Part shown: piece after piece, positions 1-5,441 of the stretch
Position numbering within the stretch: the stretch's first letter is position 1
Layout of the letters: each line of letters starts with the position of its first letter
Assembly: GCA_030614035.1 (NCBI GenBank)
Contig: JAUWKW010000087.1
Coordinates: 1-6,468, forward strand
DNA: 6,468 nt
Direction of reading: 5' to 3'
Origin: Chromatiales bacterium
GTDB taxonomy: Bacteria > Pseudomonadota > Gammaproteobacteria > Steroidobacterales > GCA-2729495
Program-made: the position numbers and the translations under genes
The notes under the pieces: model-generated
Told to the model about the DNA's origin: nothing
Database searches by the model: none
What the model saw: only the letters and a program-made list of their open reading frames with translations

Positions 1-645
1 GGCTTTCTCGAGGTCGTCCATACCAAGATAGCTTTCCGTCAAGCCATCTCGCGCAGGAATTTGCTCGAAATTGTAAAACCCCCCATTGACGTGACTGATA
101 CGCAGTGCGCGTTGGTAAGCGCTAAGGCCGAGGGCGTACAATCCCGCATCATTGTAGGTTGCACCCAGCCCCGTCAGCGGATTGATCAGCTCCGCCGACA
201 AATTGTCAATGTTGTCTTCAATGATCGCTATCGCAGCGCTGTAGGTCGCCTGCGCGGATTGCGGGTCGCCGCTGCGGCGATATGCGCTGGCCAGATTCAT
301 TAAGGGGTTAGCCAGCTCGATGTTGCCATTACCGAAAATCTCGCGCGTCAGTTCCACAACCCGATTAGCGAAGAAGACGCTTTGCTGGTAGTTCCCGTCG
401 TCATAGAGGGTTAGAAACTGCCGCTGCGCGCGGTCGCGTCTGATATGCAGTTCATCACCGGCCCGCCCGGCCGGGGCGCCGGTTTGGAGTTGCGCGCTGG
501 CGCGGGTTTGCTCGGCGCCGGCTGGCTGCACGGCCGCTTCCGGAGCAGTCGGCGACTCGGTCGAAGGAAAATCCTGTCCCGAACTGCTCTGAGAAACAAT
601 TAACATAATCGCGGCCAGCCAGGCTGGCTTAGGCGTTGCAAACAT
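1..645 (-). CDS. Secreted tetratricopeptide-repeat protein (5' part, runs off left edge)
   Basis: The minus strand is open from the ATG at 645 to position 1 (215 codons, no stop), so the gene continues beyond the window. Residues 1-24 look like a signal peptide: a short Lys-containing start, then a hydrophobic stretch around WLAAIMLIV. Residues 25-65 are a Pro/Ala/Thr-rich, low-complexity linker. Three helix-turn-helix units with TPR character follow at about 74-105, 113-145 and 155-187. Each has a small residue, a Tyr and a Gly/Ala in TPR positions, for example LASAYRRSGD, then GATYNDAGLY and AYQRALRI. TPR proteins are scaffolds for protein-protein contact, and this one is predicted to act in the periplasm or envelope. 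No enzymatic domain is visible in the part present. A Shine-Dalgarno site is weak at this ATG. A GAGGAG lies about 24 nt upstream, too far to serve it, so the start rests mainly on the signal peptide. The gene is divergent from the repeat-protein gene at 850. Confidence 0.8.
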   Translation of the reverse strand, partial: MFATPKPAWLAAIMLIVSQSSSGQDFPSTESPTAPEAAVQPAGAEQTRASAQLQTGAPAGRAGDELHIRRDRAQRQFLTLYDDGNYQQSVFFANRVVELTREIFGNGNIELANPLMNLASAYRRSGDPQSAQATYSAAIAIIEDNIDNLSAELINPLTGLGATYNDAGLYALGLSAYQRALRISHVNGGFYNFEQIPARDGLTESYLGMDDLEKA

Positions 646-849
646 CAAATCTTTGCAGCGGATCTGCCGCTCCTCAAATCCCGTGCTGTCTGATAGACCA
701 TGAGCGGTGCCATCGGTTTCATCGCTTGAAAATCCAAGCCCGCCGAAGCGGGTTCGCGGCGCGCTGTCAACGCTTTTCACCGAGGCCCGTTATCAGCCTG
801 AGGACAGACTCTGATAGACAGTATCGGGGATTTTAGCAGGAGACGCATT
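646..849. promoter_or_regulatory. Divergent intergenic region
   Basis: About 200 bp separate two divergent genes, so promoters for both should lie here, but no convincing sigma70 -35/-10 pair was found on either strand. A TTGACA-like hexamer reads on the minus strand near 770 but has no good -10 at 17 bp. The region contains a 10-bp direct repeat TCTGATAGAC at 689-698 and 810-819, and a five-base-pair GC hairpin at 739-752 whose minus-strand form has a TTCG loop closed by C-G. Short open frames here show no family resemblance or ribosome site. Confidence 0.4.
838..843 (+). promoter_or_regulatory. Ribosome binding site for the 11-residue-repeat protein
   Basis: AGGAGA lies six bases before the ATG at 850. 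It is a near-ideal Shine-Dalgarno sequence and fixes the start, which also opens directly into a signal peptide. Confidence 0.8.
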
Positions 850-1377
850 ATGTACGGATACGGAAAAGCAACAGGTGTGGCGGTTGTGGCCGGGCTGCTC
901 TGGGCGGGCAGTACGCTGGCGGCTACCGACGCGGATATCGTGGATGACCGGCTGGACCGGCGCGGCGACCGGATCGAGGCGCACCTCGATAACACCGGTG
1001 ATCGCATCGACCAACGTTTGGACGCCAAGGGCGATCGAATCGATCAGCATTTGGATGTCCGGGGCGACCGGATAGATGCGAAGCTCGACCGCCGCTCGGA
1101 CGCAGCAGCTGCGCAAGGCAATGACGGGCTGGCGGCGAAACTGGATCGCAAGGGCGATCGCATAGACGCCCATCTCGATCAGAAGGGCGACCGCGTCGAT
1201 CAGCGACTCGACCGCAAGGGTGACCGCGTCGATGCAAGACTGGATCGCAAGGGTGCGCGCGCCAATCGGCGATTGGATCAAGATGCCCAGCGTGTTGATC
1301 GCAGCGCCAGCCAGCGGGGCAGCAGCTCCGGCAACAGGCGCGGCTCGCGCCAGCGCGGCGGCCGTCGTACCGGTTGA
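850..1377 (+). CDS. Secreted 11-residue-repeat protein (LDxKGDRID repeats) with basic RG tail
   Basis: A 175-residue protein with three parts. Residues 1-24 are a signal peptide (hydrophobic core [11 protein letters not shown], cleavage expected after STLA), so it should be periplasmic or secreted. Residues 35-152 are tandem 11-residue units of consensus L-D-x-K/R-G-D-R-I/V-D-x-x: four units at 35-78, a 19-residue irregular segment at 79-97, then five units at 98-152 with the last two decayed. Residues 153-175 are rich in Arg, Gly and Ser. Leu at repeat position 1 and Ile/Val at position 8 give alternating 7- and 4-residue spacing, which would suit an amphipathic helix with an 11-residue (hendecad) period. 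The Gly at position 5 argues for some flexibility. The DNA copies differ heavily at synonymous sites, which supports real selected coding. Similar hypothetical proteins exist in gammaproteobacteria as I recall, but I know of no established function. A strong terminator follows, so it is probably monocistronic. Confidence 0.88.
   Translation: MYGYGKATGVAVVAGLLWAGSTLAATDADIVDDRLDRRGDRIEAHLDNTGDRIDQRLDAKGDRIDQHLDVRGDRIDAKLDRRSDAAAAQGNDGLAAKLDRKGDRIDAHLDQKGDRVDQRLDRKGDRVDARLDRKGARANRRLDQDAQRVDRSASQRGSSSGNRRGSRQRGGRRTG
952..1305 (+). repeat. Tandem 33-bp coding repeats (11-residue units)
   Basis: Protein-level tandem repeats. Units begin at Leu35, 46, 57 and 68, then after an irregular stretch (79-97) at Leu98, 109, 120, 131 and 142. 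Block one ends its units in AH, QR, QH, AK and block two in AH, QR, AR, RR, so the second block starts like the first. This suggests an old duplication of a four-unit block. Leu codons vary among CTG, CTC and TTG between units, Asp between GAT and GAC, and Arg between CGG and CGC, so the array is ancient at DNA level. Confidence 0.85.
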
Positions 1378-1401
1378 AGTCGCAGGCTTTGCTTCGGTGC
1401 C

Positions 1402-1430
1402 AAAACGCCGGCCTGCGCCGGCGTTTTTTT
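1402..1430 (+). terminator. Intrinsic terminator after the repeat-protein gene
   Basis: A GC-rich stem pairs 1406-1412 (CGCCGGC) with 1417-1423 (GCCGGCG) around a four-base loop, and can extend through A1402-A1405 pairing with T1424-T1427. It is followed by a run of seven T at 1424-1430. This is a textbook rho-independent terminator on the plus strand. On the minus strand the stem is followed by only four T, so it could act weakly in that direction too. It lies 25 nt after the stop codon at 1377 and separates the repeat-protein gene from msrA. Confidence 0.9.
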
Positions 1431-1451
1431 CATCTGGGGCCCAGGAAAGCC

Positions 1452-1479
1452 CTGACTGCCAATACCAATCCACGATAAA
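1452..1479 (+). promoter_or_regulatory. Possible sigma70-type promoter for msrA
   Basis: CTGACT (1452-1457, four of six matches to TTGACA) and GATAAA (1474-1479, four of six matches to TATAAT) are separated by 16 bp. It sits just after the terminator and about 40 bp before the msrA ATG, where a promoter is needed. The match is only fair, and no transcript evidence can be seen here. Confidence 0.35.
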
Positions 1480-1519
1480 CTGCGGACTCGGTCAGCAAAA
1501 GCGGCGTATCGACAAACAG

Positions 1520-2167
<648 letters not shown>

Positions 2168-2188
2168 CGGGTCTGATTTAGGCGCTTG

Positions 2189-2204
2189 CCCGGTATCCGG
2201 GTTT
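2189..2204 (+). terminator. Weak hairpin between convergent msrA and lipoprotein genes
   Basis: CCCGG (2189-2193) and CCGGG (2197-2201) pair around a three-base TAT loop and are followed by only three T. It lies 21 nt after the msrA stop and could help end msrA transcription. The T tract is poor. The second arm can alternatively pair with ACCCGG at 2214-2219, inside the 3' end of the convergent gene. Confidence 0.35.
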
Positions 2205-2554
2205 CAGTTCAAGACCCGGTAGCCGCGGTAGCGCATGCACCGTTTGACGACTTGCTCTTTCTCCCTGGCACCCTGCACCCCGGACTTTGAGCCGCCAAGC
2301 ACGGCACCAACGCCAGCGTCTTCAGCAATGTCCCGTCCGCGGATCACCCCAACGGCCGCGCCGGTCGCTGCACCAACGGCCGCGCCGCGCGCCATGCCGT
2401 ACTCGATATGGACCTGCTGTGAAAAGCCCTTACATACAGCCAGGTCTTCCTCGTATACGGTCATGTTAACGCCAGTCGTGTCGATGATCGGGTCGGGATG
2501 GGATGAACATCCTCCAATCCAAAGGGCTGCCAGAAACCAGTAGGTATATCTCAT
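2204..2554 (-). CDS. Small glycine-zipper lipoprotein
   Basis: A 116-residue lipoprotein. The start at ATG 2554 gives a short lipoprotein signal (MRYTYWFLAALWIGGC) whose lipobox I-G-G-C makes Cys16 the acylation site. Residues after it are Ser-Ser, so no inner-membrane-retention Asp at +2 and outer-membrane sorting is expected. Residues 53-97 are a glycine zipper: Gly/Ala-rich, with GAAVGAATGAAVG and later GVGAVLGG, a pattern that packs membrane or amphipathic helices closely. Cys41 and Cys106 flank the zipper and could form a disulfide. The C-terminal KRCMRYRGYRVLN resembles the ending of other gammaproteobacterial glycine-zipper lipoproteins that I recall. The frame is open upstream to 2776 but that stretch looks noncoding. 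The Shine-Dalgarno is poor (GGAC about eight bases upstream). The function of this family is not established. An envelope-stability or stress role is only a guess. Confidence 0.85.
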   Translation of the reverse strand: MRYTYWFLAALWIGGCSSHPDPIIDTTGVNMTVYEEDLAVCKGFSQQVHIEYGMARGAAVGAATGAAVGVIRGRDIAEDAGVGAVLGGSKSGVQGAREKEQVVKRCMRYRGYRVLN

Positions 2555-2699
2555 GGCACATCGTCCATTGTCAGGGGTCCGTAGGAATAAACGCTGCAGC
2601 CGACCATGCGTTGACAACGCTCGATGAGACGAAAGCTCCCGAAGCCGGCCATTACTTGACGATTGTCGCTGCGCGCCGTTGCAGTTAGCGTTAGCCGTT
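2555..2699. promoter_or_regulatory. Divergent intergenic region between lipoprotein and YceI-like genes
   Basis: This 145-bp gap should hold promoters for both divergent genes. A perfect TTGACA is at 2611-2616 and a TTGACG at 2656-2661 on the plus strand, but neither has a recognisable -10 at 16-18 bp. The first sits within a small palindrome, CGTTGACAACG-like, at 2609-2619. No RNA gene or hairpin terminator was seen. Confidence 0.3.
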
Positions 2700-3452
2700 A
2701 TGCGAACAAACGAACTGAATTCCCAATCCATCCGGCCCGGGCTGCCATGGCAGCGGGTCGGCTGGTTGCTGTTCACGGCATACCTGCTGCTTGGCGTGCT
2801 GTGCCGCGGCGTGGCCGCGGCCCCGGCGGGTGAGCTTTCTGCAGCATCACCGGAAGTCGCGCGCGAGGCGGCGCTGTATCGCGTGGTTGCGGACCGCTCG
2901 GAACTCCGGCTGCTGGTTTATCGGAGCGGCGCACTCGCAAAATTCGGCCATAACCACGTCATCAGTTCACAAGCGATTGACGGGAGCGTGTACGTTGGTG
3001 AGAGCCCTGAAAACTCCTTTTTCATGTTGAAGCTGCCAGTTCAAGATTTTGAAGTCGACCGGCCGGAACTGCGCAACGAGGAGGGCGACGATTTTTCCAG
3101 CAGCATGGATGAAAAAGCGATCCAGGGAACGCGAAAGAACATGCTTGGTGAATCAATGATGGACGCAGCGAACTATCCGGAAATTCACCTGGCCAGTCGG
3201 CACATTAGCGGCGCATTGCCCAAACTGCTGCTAACGGTGGATGTGCAGATTCGTGACCAGGTTTCGCAGTTGCAAGTACCGGTCGAAGTCGTGATCAACA
3301 TGGGTCATTTGACGGCGACCGGCAGTTTTTCTTTTGATCAGACGGCCGTCGGGCTAAAACCGTTCAGAGCCATGCTGGGGGCGCTGCGCGTGCGGGATAC
3401 GGTCGACGTGAAGTTCAGCATCACTGCGACTCGGGCCCCTCCGGCTCCTTGA
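2700..3452 (+). CDS. Exported YceI-like (lipocalin-fold) protein, variant with FGHNH motif
   Basis: A 250-residue protein. YceI-family proteins are periplasmic beta-barrels that bind polyisoprenoid or other amphiphilic lipids. An export signal is at about 1-41: a long N-region with Arg19, then hydrophobic GWLLFTAYLLLGVL and an AAA-type cleavage site. The YceI-like domain spans about 60-245. It starts with YRVVADRSEL, has an LVYRSGALAKFGHNHVI stretch, a middle NMLGESMMDAANYPEIHL that matches the family's disk-edge 'FP.I' region, and ends with GLKPFRAMLGALRVRDTVDVKFSI. His84 and His86 in FGHNH stand where ordinary YceI proteins have a single conserved His region. ATG 2700 was chosen over a TTG at 2679, although neither has a good ribosome site. 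It lies 98 nt before, and in the same direction as, the exporter genes. Ligand unknown. Confidence 0.82.
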   Translation: MRTNELNSQSIRPGLPWQRVGWLLFTAYLLLGVLCRGVAAAPAGELSAASPEVAREAALYRVVADRSELRLLVYRSGALAKFGHNHVISSQAIDGSVYVGESPENSFFMLKLPVQDFEVDRPELRNEEGDDFSSSMDEKAIQGTRKNMLGESMMDAANYPEIHLASRHISGALPKLLLTVDVQIRDQVSQLQVPVEVVINMGHLTATGSFSFDQTAVGLKPFRAMLGALRVRDTVDVKFSITATRAPPAP

Positions 3453-3550
3453 ACACGTCATGCAAATGAGTTCAACTGACGTATCTCGATGGGCAGCTTC
3501 GGCCCGAAAATAAATAATGACGCACCACGCATTTCAACAGGGAGCAAGTC
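3453..3550. promoter_or_regulatory. Leader region before the exporter genes, with interlocked inverted repeats
   Basis: This gap separates the YceI-like gene from the adaptor gene. TTGAAC (3449-3454) pairs with GTTCAA (3470-3475), and ACGTCA (3455-3460) pairs with TGACGT (3477-3482). The two dyads overlap in A-B-A'-B' order. There is no T tract, so this is not an intrinsic terminator. An AT-rich patch (3507-3519) precedes the ribosome site, but no clear promoter hexamers were found. It may carry an operator or allow read-through from the YceI-like gene. Confidence 0.3.
3539..3544 (+). promoter_or_regulatory. Ribosome binding site that selects a TTG start for the adaptor gene
   Basis: AGGGAG stands six bases before TTG 3551. 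The next in-frame ATG (3569) is 24 bases away from it, too far for efficient use. The site therefore supports the TTG start, which also supplies the basic residues (Arg4, Lys5) expected before the membrane anchor. Confidence 0.7.
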
Positions 3551-4696
3551 TTGATTAGTAGAAAAAGCATGCAGCGGCTGCTTGTTGCAGCAATTGCAAT
3601 CGCCGGAATTGCTGCTGCCATCGGCTACACGATGCGGGCCGAGCCGTTGCGCGTCGTTGTTGTTGCGGTTGAACGTGGCGATGTCGCGGCAACGGTGGCA
3701 AACACACGCGCCGGTACGGTCAACGCCTGCCGCCGGGCTGGCTTGTCGCCGGCCCTGGGCGGCCAAATGGCCAGCCTGCCGGTGTCAAAGGGCGATCGCG
3801 TGACGGCGGGACAGGTTTTACTGGAGTTGTGGAACGAAGATTTGCGTGCGGAGAAGGTATTAGCTGAACGGGATGCTATAGCGTCGGCAGCCCGTGCAAA
3901 GGAATCCTGTGTCATCGCGGACGTCGCAGATCGCGAAGCGAAACGCCTGGTCAGTCTGCGTGAGCGCGGAATATCATCCGAAGAAGAAACCGATCGTGCC
4001 GTCGGCGACGCCCAAGCCAAGCAGGCGGCCTGCGAGGCAACCCGCGATCTGGTGCGGGTCAGTGATGCCCGGATCGACGTGGCCACGGCAGCGTTGCAAC
4101 GGACCATACTCAAGGCACCATTCGATGGCGTGATTGCCGAAATCAATGGTGAGCTGGGTGAATTCGTCACGCCGTCGCCGGTTGGCGTGCCAACGCCGCC
4201 GACGGTTGATCTGATAGACAGCAGTTGCCTTTATATCAGCGCCCCGATCGATGAGGTCGATGCCACCGCAGTGCGTACCGGCATGCCGGCGAGAATTACG
4301 CTCGACGCCTTTCCCGATCAGCGTTTTCCTGGTCACGTGCGCCGGGTTGCGCCCTACGTACTCGAGGTTGAAAAACAGGCCCGTACTGTGGAAGTGGAAG
4401 CGGAAATCGACAATCCGGAAGAGTATGACCTGATGCCCGGGTACAGCGCGGACGTTGAGGTTATTTTGGATATTCGTACCGATGTATTGCGTATTCCGGC
4501 ACTGGCGATAATTGACGGCGAAAGAGTTCTGCTGCTGAACGAACAGGAAGGGGTCATAGAGGAACGCATGATCGAGAAGGGCGTTTCAAATTGGGAATAC
4601 TCAGAGATTGTATCTGGCCTCGATGGTAGCGAACTGGTCATCCTGTCAGTCGATCGGGAAGGCGTCGAGGCTGGCGCGACAGCCGTTCGTGATTAG
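3551..4696 (+). CDS. Periplasmic adaptor (membrane fusion protein) of a MacA/HlyD-type ABC exporter
   Basis: A 381-residue adaptor that links the inner-membrane transporter to an outer-membrane channel. The layout is: membrane anchor at about 8-26; first half-lipoyl domain about 55-94 (LSPALGGQMASLPV, SKGDRVTAGQVLLEL); alpha-helical hairpin about 96-182; second half-lipoyl about 186-207 (ILKAPFDGVIAEINGELGEFV); beta-barrel about 220-305; membrane-proximal domain about 306-381. The hairpin tip has Arg132, Leu136 and Ser143 in the R-x3-L-x6-S spacing that docks TolC-type channels, and it aligns with the AcrA tip (S-x-x-E-x-D-x-A follows). It has four cysteines (60, 120, 161, 226), unusual for an adaptor. 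It starts at TTG, chosen from the AGGGAG site. The ATPase gene begins 35 nt after its stop, so the genes form an operon. The substrate cannot be told from sequence. It is MacA-like in layout, but orthology to macA is not shown. Confidence 0.92.
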   Translation: MISRKSMQRLLVAAIAIAGIAAAIGYTMRAEPLRVVVVAVERGDVAATVANTRAGTVNACRRAGLSPALGGQMASLPVSKGDRVTAGQVLLELWNEDLRAEKVLAERDAIASAARAKESCVIADVADREAKRLVSLRERGISSEEETDRAVGDAQAKQAACEATRDLVRVSDARIDVATAALQRTILKAPFDGVIAEINGELGEFVTPSPVGVPTPPTVDLIDSSCLYISAPIDEVDATAVRTGMPARITLDAFPDQRFPGHVRRVAPYVLEVEKQARTVEVEAEIDNPEEYDLMPGYSADVEVILDIRTDVLRIPALAIIDGERVLLLNEQEGVIEERMIEKGVSNWEYSEIVSGLDGSELVILSVDREGVEAGATAVRD

Positions 4697-4730
4697 TTCC
4701 ACCGAATCATCGTCTCAGCAGGTAGACCGC

Positions 4731-5441
4731 GTGACCGCGGAACCGTCAGAATCCATTATTCAGCTCGAGGGGCTGCGCCGCGATTTTCACGTCGGCGACG
4801 AGGTCGTCCACGCCCTGAACGGCATCGACATGCAAATCGGCGCTGGCGAGTATCTGTCGATCATGGGGCCTTCGGGTTCCGGCAAGTCCACTCTCTTATA
4901 CATACTCGGGCTTCTGGATGTCCCAACCGCTGGTGAGTATCGGCTGGCCGGAATAAACACCGCGAGCATGAACGACAACGAGCGTGCCAATGCGCGGCAA
5001 CGTGACATTGGATTTATTTTTCAGTCTTTTCACCTGGTACCGAGGATGAACGCGGCGGAAAACGTTGAGTTGCCGCTAACACTTGCTGGTATGGCGCCGA
5101 CCGAGAGACGCGAACTCGTCGACCGCGCCCTGGAAGGCGTCGGATTGCGGGATCGTGCGGGCCACCGGCCGGATCAGCTGTCCGGGGGGCAGCGGCAGCG
5201 CGTGGCCATCGCACGCGCAATCATCATGCAGCCGAAGCTGTTACTGGCGGACGAGCCCACCGGAAACCTGGACTCCGCCTCGGGAGACGAGGTTATCGAC
5301 ATCATGGAGTCATTGAACCGACAGGGACTAACCCTGATTGTTGTAACTCACGATCCGGACGTAGGTAAACGTGCCGGTCGGCACATCAAGTTGCACGACG
5401 GTGATGTCGCCAGCGATAGTCGTACCGGGAAAAGCGCATGA
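4731..5441 (+). CDS. ABC transporter ATP-binding protein, MacB/LolD type
   Basis: A 236-residue cytoplasmic ATPase that powers the exporter. Walker [10 protein letters not shown] is at 46-54, the Q-loop Gln at 98 (IFQSFHLVP), the signature [14 protein letters not shown] starts at 150, Walker B LLLADEP is at 170-176 with catalytic Glu175, the D-loop starts at GNLDSAS, and the H-loop His is at 207 (VVTHDP). The sequence [10 protein letters not shown] near the N-terminus and the ALA(R)..P(T)GNLD context are typical of the MacB/LolD/FtsE branch. All nucleotide-handling residues are intact. GTG 4731 is preferred as the start: AGG lies eight bases upstream, and the length then fits the family. An earlier in-frame GTG at 4689 would overlap the adaptor stop. 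The frame is open further back to 4608 only by chance. Its stop overlaps the permease start (ATGA), so the two are translationally coupled. Confidence 0.94.
   Translation: MTAEPSESIIQLEGLRRDFHVGDEVVHALNGIDMQIGAGEYLSIMGPSGSGKSTLLYILGLLDVPTAGEYRLAGINTASMNDNERANARQRDIGFIFQSFHLVPRMNAAENVELPLTLAGMAPTERRELVDRALEGVGLRDRAGHRPDQLSGGQRQRVAIARAIIMQPKLLLADEPTGNLDSASGDEVIDIMESLNRQGLTLIVVTHDPDVGKRAGRHIKLHDGDVASDSRTGKSA

Noticed and set aside
61..303. 80-residue plus-strand open frame
   Set aside because: Starts at TTG and lies opposite the TPR gene, which has clear repeat motifs.
411..599. 62-residue minus-strand open frame
   Set aside because: Out of frame with the TPR gene within its Pro/Ala-rich linker; an artefact of GC-rich DNA.
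952..1305. CRISPR-like or minisatellite array
   Set aside because: The 33-bp periodicity has no conserved repeat/spacer structure; it is a coding repeat with diverged DNA.
793..1473. 226-residue open frame antisense to the repeat protein, with repeated hydrophobic LIDAV-like units
   Set aside because: Its repeats are the mirror image of the sense repeats, it spans the terminator, and it has no ribosome site. Sense-strand synonymous variation shows which strand is coded.
1220..1519. Upstream extension of the msrA frame by 100 codons
   Set aside because: It runs through the repeat-protein gene in another frame and across the intrinsic terminator. MsrA homology begins exactly at ATG 1520.
2503..2688. 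61-residue plus-strand frame in the divergent gap
   Set aside because: No family resemblance, no ribosome site, and it overlaps the start of the lipoprotein gene.
2679..2699. TTG start seven codons upstream for the YceI-like protein
   Set aside because: No ribosome site before it, and the ATG at 2700 already precedes an over-long N-region.
2555..2776. 74-residue N-terminal extension of the lipoprotein frame
   Set aside because: It would bury the lipoprotein signal and lipobox inside the protein and overlap the YceI-like start region.
3625..4170. 181-residue minus-strand frame opposite the adaptor
   Set aside because: Ser/Arg-rich composition typical of an antisense shadow, while the sense strand has complete adaptor motifs.
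4210..4221. 12-bp match TCTGATAGACAG shared with 810-821
   Set aside because: A single 12-mer recurrence is expected by chance in a 6.5 kb window, and this copy is inside coding sequence.
4608..4730. Upstream extension of the ATPase frame into the adaptor gene
   Set aside because: It overlaps the adaptor coding region. The family domain starts just after GTG 4731, which has an AGG eight bases upstream.
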